64,000 nucleotides of DNA from Siphonodentalium dalli (lineage: Eukaryota; Mollusca; Scaphopoda; Gadilida; Siphonodentaliidae). The notes beneath the pieces are model-generated. The model made no database searches, had not been told where the DNA came from, and worked only from the letters and a program-made list of their open reading frames with translations. This document shows positions 44,354 to 56,514 of this stretch, piece after piece. A program made the position numbers and the translations under genes. The stretch spans positions 160,785,465 through 160,849,464 of the forward strand of contig CP136068.1 of NCBI GenBank assembly GCA_032622095.1. Reading direction: 5' to 3'. Within the stretch, counting starts at the first letter, position 1. Every line of letters begins with the position of its first letter.

Positions 44354-46371
44354 AGTTCACGCTGACCAGAACATGATGTTGGCCAAACGACCATTTCTGA
44401 ATTTGCTTGGTCATTTTTCAGAAACATTGGCCAAATTGAACAACCGAAAATATGGGAAATAGTAATAAAACATATATTGGAACATAGATAAACAATTAAC
44501 GGGAACCAAGACACTCGCACTGGGTAATGCTAAAAATATAAGTATCACGTACTATTTTTCGCGCACCCATCGATGCGCGAATTTAAAACTGAGCTAAAAT
44601 TAGTACGATTCCCCAAGTTTAATCTAACCCACAGTCCATAGGAAATGCAAGAGGGCTATGTTGCTAAGTTTACATATATTATGAACGATTGAATAGACAA
44701 TTACGCCTATACATGTATGTATATATTTACATTCGACCAGCCGCTAGCAAGACCATTGCTCACAATTCAAGTGACAAATCATGGTAACATATATATTGTT
44801 GAAATGCTTGTATAAGAAATACTAATATTAGTTTCTAGTTTATTGTCTACACGATGTAAATCCACGGCGATGGTGTTTAATATACACATATATTATCTCC
44901 AGCAGCGACTAAGAACGAAACATCAGCTCCAAAATATACGAAAGTATCACGGAAATATTTAGTAGTACGAAAATATTTTTGTGAGTTTTGAATTCGCGCA
45001 GCTAGGTGTGTGAATTTAAAGTGGGAGAATTCAAAACTGAGCGAAAAATAGTACTGCGCGAATTTAAATACGAGTAAGGTAATGCCATATGCGCCATGTG
45101 CATGGGATGAGGACAAATTTACTGTCACTCTTAGTGTGAGATTCTAAATCTATAGTCGAGCGTCCTACGATAGAACATGACTGGAATGAGGAATATGAAG
45201 ATTTCATTGTCAATAAGGTACTCTATTGACTGAAACCATATAATCGCAACGATGCAAAGTCCCAGGTTGGACATCAAATATGTTTGAAACGATGAATCAA
45301 TGTTTATGATAGTGCACATACTAAAACAAGCTACCTGAGCCATCGTTGAATTATAAATTATAAAGATAACAGAATATACTTAGGGTTGTCATGATATTTA
45401 TATACGTGTGGGACAAATATAATTGCGAGAAAACTTTTGTTTCGTCACCATAATGGATGGTTGTAAAAGCTATGAATCCACAATAATATTATTGTATTGA
45501 CTCTGTCGCTGCCACGGTCATATTCGTAATTATGTATGAACTATATATGTAGCGAAGTATATAGTTGGTTGGCGGGTCGGTCACAAAGCTTTTTTTCCTG
45601 TGGTATTTTTGTCTGCGAACAAACCGGTTTAAAGAGCATCCGCAGCGATCGAATATGATTAATAATAAACAGCGTCTATTCACAAACACTGGTTCACGTA
45701 CTGACTAACCGATATCATAAGCTGCTTTAAGTCCACAGTGCAAATGCATTAATTGATCAAACGTTTAACTCACTGAAAGTACATGTACATATATATTGAT
45801 GAAGTTTTCCCGTTTAATATAATTTGTTAGGCGAATGTACTGTTCATTGTTACCTGAATGTCATTCCAGTATATAACCCGTCGTCTGTCTGTCTGTCTGT
45901 CTGTCTAACTCGGTCACGCATTTGGCGCGTTTATAACTTTTCAACCATGCGTCCAATTTGGCCCAAATTTTTACCACGGCCTATAGCGTGCGGTTAAACA
46001 CTTCACGCTAAATTAATTTGTCAGTTACGGTTGAGTGTGAATATAAGTAACGAATGTTGATTTTGTCGTGGAAGTGCATGTAGTGAGGTCTACATTACTT
46101 AGAGACTCGAACGCTTTTATTTTATTTTAATTTGCCAGTTCGGTGTGAACATAAGTTAAGAATGATGTCTTGTTATGCAAATTCTGCATTGAGTGTGGAA
46201 TCGAAGAAGTACCGGTAGACCCAGAAGATGGCGAATGGACACAGTCTGACTTCCCGTCAGTGGGTATACCGTTCAGCAGATTCGCCGGAACTCGGTTTGA
46301 AAAACCACATTCCCGGCCGGGACTAATACATTGTAAACAATACTGCCGACGCTAATTAATAATAATGCTCT
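44354..46371. other. Presumed intron of gene 2, little recognised
   Basis: The words TACTATTTTTCGCGC (about 44549) and GCGAAAAATAGTAC (about 45036) are inverted around a region rich in CGCGAATTTAAA, possibly a weak inverted-repeat element. A (GTCT)5 run lies at 45889-45906. ORF 46170-46355 is GC-richer than its surroundings (GIEEVPVDPEDGEWTQSDFP) but unrecognised; I cannot tell if it is an exon. Confidence 0.35.
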
Positions 46372-46375
46372 TTAA

Positions 46376-47171
46376 GGGTCGATCGACACCGGGCGCGAAC
46401 GCACGATTATAACTGCCGTTTTCTGTCGTAGCAGCAGCAGTTCAAAGCGCGCGACTTTTATATTCACACCGCAAGCGATTGAATCGCTGACCATGATGCG
46501 ATCACAGCATTGATTTTATGCTTAGTCGATTTATCGCTTTGCGGCAAACCAGCAGGATAATTGGGTCGCTGTCAAATAGGATATTTATATGGTCGTACTC
46601 CTCCTATTTGAAGACGACACATTCATTCGTCGTCGTGATAACAAAGGTGGCGGAGGACTTTAGCGACATGCTGATAACTGAAGTGCAAGGGCAAATGAGA
46701 ATAGCAAATGAGGATAAATGAGTAATAACATGATCGTCTGGCTAATTTTTGGTCCCAATCGATTCCAAGCTTGTGAAGTCAATTTGCCCACAATTTGCAC
46801 CCCCCCCCTGATAAAAAAAAACTAACAAACTGGAATTATAGAATGAAATTCAATTAGACGCAATTGCTATGCGAATTTAGGAAGCTCGTGCATCATTCCA
46901 CTTGACAAATTATATTTGACAAATAAATGAGCTGGAAAAACTCTTACATGTATATATATTTAGCAAATTCTGATTAAAATGTCCATAAACATTGTAATTG
47001 TGACCTGCCTGTAAATGATGCAGGCAAACGATTATTTACCCAAACCATCGCGCTCGACGATGCGATCCAGTCGCTTTTGGTGTGAATATAAAAATCGCGC
47101 GCTTAGAACCGCTACGGACGACAGTAAACGTCCATTATAATCGCGCCCTCGCTCCCGGTGTGGATCGACCC
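46376..47171. mobile_element. TTAA-flanked inverted-repeat element, GGGTCGATC ends
   Basis: TTAA 46372-46375, then GGGTCGATCGACACCGGG; the right end CCCGGTGTGGATCGACCC, then TTAA 47172-47175. The terminal repeats are long (about 120 bases, including TTTTATATTCACACC against GGTGTGAATATAAAA) and CG-rich. No coding motif. A TTA/TAA 3-bp target is an equally valid reading. Confidence 0.85.
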
Positions 47172-47299
47172 TTAATCTTTCAGTTGAGTGTAAATCTGAT
47201 AAAAGAATGTCTAACAGATCAAAATGTGCGCGAAGCGCGTACTGTTCAAGATCATATAATGTGCGCGATGCGCACAAAGGGACCACAAGCACCCCCGCT

Positions 47300-47735
47300 A
47301 AACAAAGGCTCCCGAATAGAGCCTGTTTCAGTTAGTATATATAGTAATAAAGTAAAATATCTTGATTTTTGCGTTCCATATATATGTGCATGCATTATAT
47401 GGGTTGGGGAGAGGGTGGGGTAGAAAATACAGTATTATTGAAATAAAGTGTTCCCACAAATGGGCAGCAGTGCAGGAGCCAGTGATCCTTAAGCTGCATG
47501 ATGAATACAGGCTCCTAAGGGGGGTCCTTTTAAGATAAAAATGTGTCGCAAGCCCCCCCCCCCCCGTCGCTGAATATAAAGGCTCCAGAAGTGAGTATTT
47601 TTCAGTTAGTATATATGGTAATATTTAAAGTAATATATGCTGAATTTGTTTCGTTCAATAAGTGCATGCACGCGTATATGTGGGGTGGGGTGTAGAAATA
47701 CAGTTTTTACTGAAATAAGGTATTCTCACGCGCAT
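47300..47735. repeat. Diverged tandem duplication, about 275-bp period
   Basis: AAAGGCTCCCGAATAGAGCC ... TTTCAGTTAGTATATATAGT ... GTGCATGCATTATATGGGTT recurs as AAAGGCTCCAGAAGTGAG ... TTTTCAGTTAGTATATATGG ... GTGCATGCACGCGTATATGT. A C run lies at 47554-47565. Confidence 0.8.
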
Positions 47736-48368
47736 CCAGTGACAACTAAGAGAAGCATGACATTCCATCTCTAATATAGAAATGAGAATATGTTCATGAC
47801 CGCGGACACTAGAAGTAACAAAGAACATTTATATACCCGTCATTGTATGGTGGGCAATCCCCTAGTATACCATAAAACTACGGTAGGTGGCACGCTTAAC
47901 GTGCTTTGTATATACCTAATGTCTCAAATAATGTTGACGAGTAGTCCAATGTATGTGATTATGCTGCACAATTTTATATAATGGATACGTTCCATTTACT
48001 AAAAGTGAGAATAAACAGGGAGCAACATTCTAAAATCAATACCAACAATGTTACATTATGTCCCAAACCGTTAGCAGATTGTTTGATGCCCTATACTTAA
48101 ATGAAGTAGCACAAATCCATATCTCGAACAATACAAGCAGCTCATGATTATGTACACATATATCTTCTCCGAACGCATCCCTATATATTTCGGGGTATCA
48201 ACTATTAGTTTAGAGTCAATGAGAACGGGCAACATGCGTTTTTGTAACTTGGAAATATAAATGTATAAGTTGATAACACTCCATAATTTATTCTGAATTG
48301 TAACACTTGCAGTTTGGTATATACAGTTAGCCATTCAAACCAGGTAAAGCGGTTAGTATATTTATTAA

Positions 48369-48774
48369 GGGTACGTTCATACGCTGGCAAGTTTGCACGG
48401 TATATTCTTCAAGGTATTTCATCACAGAAAACCACATGGTGCCATCATATCAAAGTAAACTTGCATTTAATATGCATCTTTACCAAAGCGAACGACATGA
48501 GAAGTAAAAGTTCTTGTAACGGCACTAATGACTTTTGCCTTCAAATACCTGTATGATTGATTCTTGCGAGAAAATTGCATGTTATGTACAGGCAAATTCC
48601 GGTAGAATAGCTACGGGTGGAACTCCGGGGATTTTACTTCGCAGTATAGTTAGGTGTAGTACAGATGCAGTTTATAGGTGTTTTTTTCCATTCATATTCT
48701 GGCACCATATCGTTTTCTACGACGAAATGCCTGCAAACCATACCGTGCAAACTTGCCAGTGTATGAACGTACCC
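48369..48774. mobile_element. PIF/Harbinger-like MITE, GGGTACGTTCATAC ends
   Basis: TAA 48366-48368, then GGGTACGTTCATACGCTGGC AAGTTTGCACGGTAT; the mirror image, with one mismatch over about 35 bases, ends at 48774, then TAA. No transposase. Confidence 0.85.
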
Positions 48775-48842
48775 TAAACGATCCCACTGCATTCGAAGTG
48801 GGTTTTCCTGTGAAATAATATAAAAGGATGTGGACATTATTA

Positions 48843-49277
48843 TTATTTCACATAAAACCCCTATGATATCCTTAAAAAGCCATTACACATTTCCTTATAG
48901 ATCTGTCACTTGTGATGAATAGGTGCGTTCTCCCGAACATCACTTGGCATCGCGCCAATAAAGAAATGATTCCGCATCTGCAGATTGATTCCGGTGGATT
49001 AATAGAAAAACTGCGCACGACACCAACACCAGACAATGGAAAATTATTGTTTTGTTCATTAAAGTTAAATTCTTGTCCAACTTCGTTGCACTAAGGACAA
49101 TATACACAAAAAACAAAGAGGCAAATTGGGGGACACTCTTTACCGTCACCAACTGGAGTGCGCAATACTGTCGTATACGGCTGTGAAGCGTCTCAGTCGA
49201 TGCTGTAAAATGTATGCAGTTTGCAACTTCTTTCAAGGATTTCGATTTACTAAAAAGGCATAACGCTCTATGTGATA
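48843..49277. mobile_element. MITE with ATATCACATGAAA-type ends, copy 3 (reversed)
   Basis: TTTCACATAAAACCCCTATG at the left and CTCTATGTGATA at the right are the reversed ends of 12038-12325. CCAACTTCGTTGCACTAA and ACTAAAAAGGCATAACGCTC are the reversed interior words. Confidence 0.75.
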
Positions 49278-49408
49278 CTAGCAGAATTACTCAGCGTTGC
49301 CCAAGTTAAAGTGATGTGAAACCCTCGATCTGCTGTGGACATTTTGTGGGAATAGGGAATAATCTTGCTCAAAGTGTTACACGCATTCTCATAAATTGTA
49401 TATCCGAA

Positions 49409-49856
49409 TGACGGGAGCTTCCTCAATTGTGTTGCGAAAACCCTGTGCCAATACATTCTCTTATATATGCGAGTCGACCATAGGTCGCCTCGCATATATA
49501 AGAGAAAGCATTTTTTTTTTATCAATTTTGCTTATTCTTATTCTTTAACAATTTTGATCATTTTTTATAATATTTTCTTACATTCGTTGAGAATTTTATC
49601 ATTTTTTATAATTTTTTTCTTACATTCATTATAAATTTTATCATTATTTCTTACATTCTTTAATAGTTTTTTTTTTCACCATTTCTTACATTCTTTAACA
49701 ATTAAATGTTTATTTTTTTTATTTTATATAATTTTTTTTAGGCCAATGCATTCACTTATATATGCGAGGCGATCTATGGTCGACTCGCACATATAAGAGA
49801 ATGTATTGGCACAGGGTTTTCGCAACGCAATTGAGGAAGCTCCCGTCATGAAAGGG
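49409..49856. mobile_element. Nested-palindrome MITE, shell CCCTTTCATGACGGGAGC, expanded spacer
   Basis: The right shell ends CCCGTCATGAAAGGG followed by TTAA 49857-49860. The left shell starts at ATGACGGGAGCTTCCTCAAT (terminal CCCTTTC lost) and runs through GCGAAAACCCTGTG. The left core (49447-49511) lacks its last bases, and the right core (49742-49810) has four or so changes. The spacer has grown into a degenerate array of TTCTTACATTCTTTAACAAT words. The host word CATTCTCATAAATTGTATA flanks the left end and recurs at 49905 and 50431. Confidence 0.88.
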
Positions 49857-49860
49857 TTAA

Positions 49861-51090
49861 GGAGTTTTTTTTTATCAAATTTATCCCCATCTTACACACA
49901 CGGCATCAATCTCATAAATTGTATATCCGAAAAGTCAGAATGGAGCACTGGCTGACGAACCTTACGGCCTTTCCGTTTGTCAACATAAGTAGAGTGAAAG
50001 AAATAATGGCTTACAACCTATCCGTCATATAATTTCTCCACATAATGAAGGTGGTGCACACATGTATGGATGTCAAAAGAAAGGGGAGGTTGTGTGATAG
50101 GCATATTAAAGAAAATTCGAGGCTAAATGTGATGATGACCAAGGTCCCAATTTATCGCAGACAAATTGCTCCTCGTTCTGATGACATGAATTTTTAGGTG
50201 GAAGCTGAACACTGGAGCGGTTTATTAGAATTTTGAAAATAGTTTTAGAACGTACCCCACAAAAAAAAAGATTCATTTAATGCCAAAGGTAGAATTTCTA
50301 AGTTTTTGAAAATTACTGCCAATGAGATAAAAAATGACAAAATGTTTTGATAAGACCATCATCAGTTGCAGATTGCTGACTATATGCCATGCTAAGCGCA
50401 TGTCACATCACGTTTCGACTCGTGTTACAGGCATTCTCATAAATTGTATCCGAATGACATCAAACAACGTCATTCTTATTCATACATTATAAGTAGTGGC
50501 TCATCTTGTCGGAGTTATTGTCATTTTTATGTCGTGATTAATTCGTCCCACCAATAAAGAAGTAGTTATCATTTTTTAATATCTTATACAGTTGATGTTG
50601 TTGGAATTGACGTGTGTTTATTGTTGTTTTAATAACTTTTTATTGGGATCAAAATATGAACATCATCAACACATTACTTTGCAAAAATAAGAGACGACAA
50701 TTGTGTTTTACATAGAGATGTCTGAGTAAATCTAGTGGGTTAGACTTTTTTATTTTGAAGACACCTGGTTATCTCCACGAATTTACAGATGTTTTAAAGA
50801 AATGTCCGGGTGTTCCTCTGTTCGTGGTGCTATACTGACTCAGTGTAAAAGAAATGTTGCCATATACCAGCTACAAGTGGCCGACACAGCGACATGTTAA
50901 GTTGTTTATGCGAGGATATGAGTCAGTAGTAAAAATGAAAGAAATCTACTGTATCAGGCAGATGTACCCTTGTCAGGTGACAGTATTGCAGGATCCTGAA
51001 AGTATTGTGCTACTGACTGTGTTTTGTCTTATCTCAGAAGAAAATATGTTTGACTGCACAATGTGACACTATTTTTACCAGGCCTGCTAT
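49861..51090. other. AT-rich presumed intron, no gene recognised
   Basis: ORF 50854-51066 (70 codons, YSYKWPTQRHVKLF-like) has no recognised motif and no convincing splice sites. CATTCTCATAAATTGTAT recurs at 50431. Confidence 0.35.
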
Positions 51091-52113
51091 ACATTTTGAT
51101 TTTTATGCGAGGTCTCTGAGATGACACTTTACGTCTCGGCGTTCGATGCGAGGACCTCGCAGCGAGGTTATGCAATCGTCATCACTGAAGTAAAACTATC
51201 CTCAATGTTCAAGCTTTCAGTTTTTATGTGTATTATCATTGTTGCTTTGTAACTTGTGTTGTGATGAGCCGCGTGTACCTCCGTGCCACAGACACGGGAG
51301 GATTGTTGTGGTGTCATACTCATCCGCCATAAAAGCATTCCGGCTTTTACTCGGGAACTATTCATAAATGCGCCATCGCAATATATTCTAATGACATGTA
51401 ATACTACCCGATCTCTAGTATAGTGTTCTTTCAAACATAGTTAAAATGGGAACATTTCTTCGAATTGTCACGAAAAACATGTTGCAGTCGTCACGATGTC
51501 ATGACAGTAGAGATATCGACAACTACATTCAGAACATATCAACTGCATTCAGAACATATCAACACATGTTGTATTCGTTCATTCACTCGACGTTTAACTA
51601 TCTATGAACGTGTGGTGTTGCAGTAACCACTCTGCGGTAGTGGGCAAAAACGTCGTTAAATTTCGAGGGACATCTTTGGAAATAGGACCGATATCGTTAT
51701 TATTTTGGCTGCAACTTTTTGCTGTGCGACAAACGGGATTCGGAATTAGTGATAATGTTGTCAAAATAAAACACTAGTCCCAATAATTCCGTTTTTATTG
51801 CGACATTCCCTCCATCCGCGCCTTGACTATAATGCAAATTTATTTGGCGCGTAATTTATATGACGTTTGTGTCAACAGCGTGGCCGCTGTTCTTGCTCAG
51901 AAACCTCGTATAATTTTTACGTCTTTTCTGAACTGTCAAAAAAGTCCAATGAAAACACGAGGTTAGGTCACATGCCTAAAACCATGATTTCTGATTGGAT
52001 TTCGGTCCTGATGAGATTTTATCTGATGTATTTTGATACCTAGATTCTGAATCTGAGAGAAACACCTTTCGCGCGAAAAATCTTTTTACGAGGTCTTTGA
52101 ATACAGCCGACGT
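51091..52113. repeat. Dispersed repeat R, uninterrupted copy (A+B)
   Basis: Part A 51091-51330 and part B 51333-52113 are contiguous here. It begins ATTTTGATTTTTATGCGAGG and ends TTTGAATACAGCCGACG. Compared with the split copy it has an extra block at about 51600-51770. No protein motif is seen, so it is probably a non-autonomous element. Confidence 0.88.
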
Positions 52114-52728
52114 GATGTTTCAATCATCAAAATGTTGTTCATCATAAATGTATTATTAATTGGGGCAAATAAATATTGTTTAAATCAACTGTCACACATC
52201 ATTTTTCCGGCATCCTTCCTGGAATTGGCACATCCTCCAAGTTCATACATATCGTTGCTCCATATTATATATGGTTTGGGTGACCGTGGTGGGCATACAG
52301 CTTTCTACTGCGCATGCCTAGCCGGCTACATCTGGCTACAGCTTGTATGCTCAAATACACCCATGTTATCTTGTACGAACTTACAGCGTTCAGTTTCTAT
52401 TATAGCCGAGCCATACCAGTTGTGACAGTGGACAGATCCAAATCCAGCGATCAATTGGCGCAGGCGAATGTTTGGGTATGTTTAAAAATTCTGCTGAAAG
52501 TTACTCATAGCTCATAATAAATTGACTTAGACGTCAATGATTTGCTAAATATGTACTTTATATAAACTACCTGTATGATTTACAGTCACTTACATCTACT
52601 ATATATGTTTGCAATTAGGCTTAAAATGACTATTATAGACGAATAGCTAACTAAAAGAGATAGTAAAAGAGGCTGATATTAAATTCTGATGTTTATTTAC
52701 AATATAAATTAACTGGGCAAACCACTTA

Positions 52729-52734
<6 letters not shown>
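52114..52734. other. AT-rich sequence, one unrecognised ORF
   Basis: The 97-codon ORF at 52132-52425 (FPASFLELAHPPSSYISLLH) has no recognised domain; nothing supports it as an exon. Confidence 0.3.

Positions 52735-52822
<88 letters not shown>
52735..52822. repeat. (AT)n microsatellite, about 85 bases
   Basis: Uninterrupted AT dinucleotides directly abutting the palindrome that follows; a second (AT) run lies at 53067-53091 on the other side. Confidence 0.98.
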
Positions 52823-52825
<3 letters not shown>

Positions 52826-53028
52826 TAACATGTGATTAAAAACACAAACACATCATTTGGCTTTAAAACTAGGCCTTTCACGGCTTCAGGGCCGGTCTTC
52901 AGGTTCCGCCATTTTTATTTTAAATAAAAATGGCGGAACCTGAAGATCGGCCCTGAAGCCGTGAAAGGCATAGTTTTAAAGCCAAATGATGTGTTTGTGT
53001 TTTTAATCACATTAATCACATGTTATCT
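52823..53028. repeat. Near-perfect 206-bp palindrome
   Basis: AGATAACATGTGATTAAAAA ... GGTTCCGCCATTTTTATTT meets its mirror image. The arms of about 98 bases differ at only two bases plus one 9-base duplication (ATTAATCAC) in the right arm. It sits between two (AT)n tracts, as if inserted at TA. It is the youngest-looking hairpin in the window. Confidence 0.96.
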
Positions 53029-53087
53029 ATATATACCACTGTACGTTTGAACTTTCTACTATTCAATATATATATATATATATATAT

Positions 53088-53543
53088 ATAGCTATGTGTA
53101 GTAATCTTTAGGAGGACCATTGACCATCATTAGGCGGACTGCGACATTATGCAGACGAAATCCGGCCTAATTTTTGCTTGCCAGTCACAACTAGTTATCT
53201 GGCGCTTTAATTGTTAACACCTCTCCTTGTTAAACCGATTTAGGTTGTCTTTTGCCTATAAAATGATGGGATTGAAAGAATTTTGTTAAGGGCATTTCAG
53301 CCCCGATAATTTTGAGACATGTATATTCGATCGATATATAGTTTCATCAGTTTGCGGTCTTTTTTCAATCCCGAAATTTGTACTCAATTTCGATGTATGC
53401 ACCAGATTTCTCGATGTTTTAATGACATTTTGCCAGTTATCTCCTTTTTTGCTGCATCCTATACATAAAACATGCAAGCAGCCTTATATATAGCTATGTA
53501 TAGTAATCTTTAGGAGGACCATTGACCATCATTAGGCGGACTG
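53088..53543. repeat. Direct repeats of about 57 bp bracketing 340 bases
   Basis: TATAGCTATGTGTAGTAATC...TTAGGAGGACCATTGACCAT...GGCGGACTG at 53088-53142 recurs at 53487-53542 with one or two changes. Confidence 0.9.
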
Positions 53544-53823
53544 ATGTCTTCTGAATGATCACAACATATAGCGAAAAAATTAGGCAGACCTGAGAACCCA
53601 TGTAAGATAGATCAACATAGAATATAATCTCGACAACCCATTTAAGATAAGGTTGCTATAACCTATAAATAGCCCGTGCAACTTTGTTGAACTCCACATA
53701 TATATGACTGATATCGCCCACGGAGATAACCACTAGCTTTTATAATAACACGGGCACTTACAATATAGATATATACCAAATATACGTACATGTATGAGTT
53801 CAATATCGTCATGAATTTACACT

Positions 53824-54690
53824 ATACACCCAAAATAAAGTTTAGTCAAAATTGATGGGTTATCCTAAGTTGGTTTACTGGTTGGGCCAATTTCGAGAAG
53901 TTGGGTTAAATTATTGGGCTAGATTGTTGGGTTAGACTAGTTTAGTATTTAGTTGCACCCATTGATAAAGATTTGCTGAATGTGTGCTAACTTTGTAATA
54001 TTTTCTTCTCTTTATTGGTATCAAACTGAAATAAATACACATTGAAGGCATATGCTATGTCAGAATTATATAGTTGTAGTATTGCTTGTTTCTCTGGTAC
54101 AAGTATTCTTGTCATTATAAGTATGCTACACCTCGTTTCGGACTTTCATATTACATACTAGGTTCGGACTACCATATTACATACTAGGTTCGGACTACCA
54201 TATTACATACTAGGTTCGGACTACCATATTACATACTAGGTTCGGACTACCATATTACATACTAGGTTCGGACTACCATATTACATACTAGGTTCGGAGA
54301 CTGGTTTAATTCAACATATCTCCTCTATTCAGACGTTAAGGTCCGAAATTAATCCATTCATTTGACGTATTTTTTGGAAATCTTAATTAATTACCAGAAT
54401 ATCAGATTATATGGTTGATACTCATTCATTGAGATGAAATATAATTATATTGACATAGGTTTTCTCTAAACCATGTTTAGTTACTTCAAACCCAATGTTT
54501 GGTTATTTTAACCAAATGTTTAGTTACAAAGATGGGTTACAATAACCAATGTTTGTTACTTTTTTCGAACCCAACTAGTTTAGTTAACAGATTTAACCCA
54601 AAGCTTGGCCGGATTCGGTGGACAAAACGATGGGTTAGAGTCTGACTAAACTTATATTATATTCAACCCAATTGTGTTGAGTGTTCAACA
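53824..54690. mobile_element. TGGGTT-rich inverted-repeat element abutting the EGF exon
   Basis: ACCCAAAATAAAGTTTAGTC near the left end mirrors GACTAAACTTATATTATATT...CAACCCAA at the right. GATGGGTTA and its complement TAACCCA are scattered throughout, and AACCCAATGTTTGGTTA-type words cluster at 54490-54600. A 26-bp array lies inside. Boundaries approximate. Confidence 0.5.
54135..54299. repeat. 26-bp minisatellite, about six units
   Basis: GGTTCGGACTACCATATTAC + ATACTA, starting at 54161, 54187, 54213, 54239 and 54265, with a partial unit at each end. The full units are identical, so the array is young. No spacers. Confidence 0.97.
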
Positions 54691-54700
54691 TTCCTTCCAG

Positions 54701-54814
54701 AAACAAACGAATGTATGTCTGACCCGTGCATGAACGGTGGAACATGCGTAGATGGAACCAACGGATACAACTGCACGTGCGTTGCCATGGCTACCGGAGC
54801 GAACTGTCAGAATG
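54701..54814 (+). CDS. Gene 2 EGF-like domain exon
   Basis: The acceptor ACATTCCTTCCAG ends at 54700 and the donor AATG|GTAGGT starts at 54815. The exon is phase 1-1 (symmetric), 114 bases: TNECMSDPCMNGG, TCVDGTNGYNCTC, VAMATGANCQN. Six Cys have the EGF spacing C-x4-C-x5-C-x8-C-x-C-x8-C, with the usual C-x-NGGTC start and G-Y/F-x-C-x-C core. There is an N-glycosylation sequon (NCT). The Ca2+-binding D-x-D/N-E signature is only partial (TNE), so calcium binding is unsure. Phase-1 exit matches phase-1 entry of the CTLD exon in gene 1. The ORF continues past the donor to 55026, but that part is intronic. Confidence 0.9.
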
Positions 54815-55719
54815 GTAGGTCACAACCTCGGTTAGCCGAATATTTTCTTCGCTCATCATCACCATCACCATCATCATACCTTTTGCGTATTATTGACAAT
54901 ATGGCACTCTGGCCCCGAGTGTTTACTCTGGGAATAACAGACCCCTCCACGAAGTTTAAATTTCAATACTTTTATATACACAACAAAGAAACATCACAAC
55001 ATATAGTCATGTCGCGTCCTCGTTAAAGGAGTTAAAGGAGTCTCACTGCCATTCCTTTGTCCGGGAATAATGCATCCTCATTGGACAGTGAGATGAATAT
55101 TAATGATCTTGGATCATTATGCAAATATATCTCATTGCTCAATAATATGCCAATATCGAAGTCTTAGTACAGCATTGCAGATTTCCACACTCATGTAACT
55201 AGCAGTAGAACATACACCATCGATGTTATCACCCCACAGAGGTGTACAATTATCCATGTTATCACCCCACTTAGGTGTACAATTATCCATAACATAATTG
55301 TGGCCGGTCAGTGACATTGATCTCAACACAATGACGACTGGAGGACAGACAATTTCCAGGGCCGTCGGTTGAGATGGTAGGAATCACTGAACTAAATGGT
55401 TTCCCATAGGCGACAGTGCTAAAGTTCGGCCTGCAGGCCATACGAGTGATGTTTACCCTGCTAGATTGACACCAGTTGATCACGAAAATGCAAGAAAAAT
55501 CATAGGTCATGTGTTTACTTTTTAAAATAAATCACCAAGTGTACGACAGGGCTATCCCACATCCAAATTTGATCTGGAAAAACCCAGAACTACAGCAGCT
55601 GGTTAAATAAATTTCCCGTTCACAAAAATCCATTCCCCCATTAATTCACCAGTTTAAATTATTTAGATATGATGTACAAATCAACTAAACACGATGTCAT
55701 CCTTTAATAACGTGTCAAA
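54815..55719. other. Presumed gene 2 intron, nothing recognised
   Basis: A doubled GTTATCACCCCAC...AGGTGTACAATTATCCAT lies at about 55216-55290. No further exon was found before the window end. Confidence 0.4.
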
Positions 55720-56120
55720 CTGGAATTTATTCATTGCATAAATTCCGGATAAATGTGCATAAATCTGGATAAATCAGAAATTTATTCACTAATAAAGGTG
55801 CAAAAATCCGGAAATGCACATTTATTCACAAATTGTTCATGAATAAAGGCCGACATTTATACTCAATTTATTCACTGAATAAACCCACCTTTATTCAGCA
55901 GGATAAACTCGCATTTATTCGCACGTTTATGCATTCATTTATTCTCTACCTTTTATGCATAAATACAAATTTATTCACTGAATAAAGCTGCATAAATATA
56001 TGTAGCTACATTTATTCTGGTTATAAACTCAAATTTATACAAGTTATTCACGGAATAAACCTGAATAAATATATGTAGCTACATTTATTCTGGTTATAAA
56101 CTCCAGTTTATGCACATTTA
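55720..56120. repeat. TTTATTC/GAATAAA motif-dense tract
   Basis: About 400 bases contain several dozen copies, in both orientations, of TTTATTCA, TGAATAAA, GCATAAA and TTTATGCA, separated by 5-15 other bases. TAAATATATGTAGCTACATT occurs twice (about 55995 and 56066). It is neither a plain tandem repeat nor a single palindrome. Confidence 0.8.
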
Positions 56121-56514
56121 TACCCGGTGTAAATTTGGATTTGAACATATATATCCGTATATATATATTTGTGAAATCTACTTTAGGGTGACATTTGGCT
56201 TGTAACCAGCATATATGGCGACACTGATGTGTATATCTAACTATACATATACACATGTGGCGCCCTGATTCTGGTATCTTCATGTGTAGTAATCTGCCAA
56301 CAAAATGCTGCCCTATTGCTGGTTATACCAGTCAAAAATATAACATGAACTACTTGGACATGGCACTTTGTGTCATAGTTGTATCTTGCCGTCGTCAATT
56401 TTTGTAGTCTCTGCAATAAAGAATAAAAATTAAATAATTAAGTGATCGCATCGAAAATAAGTATAAACAATAAAATATTAAAACTAAAATAAGAATTTTT
56501 GTTTTCTGATAAAG

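Noticed and set aside
54815..55026. Extension of the EGF ORF to 103 codons
   Set aside because: It passes a consensus donor (AATG|GTAGGT), and the extra residues are not EGF-like; treated as intron read-through.
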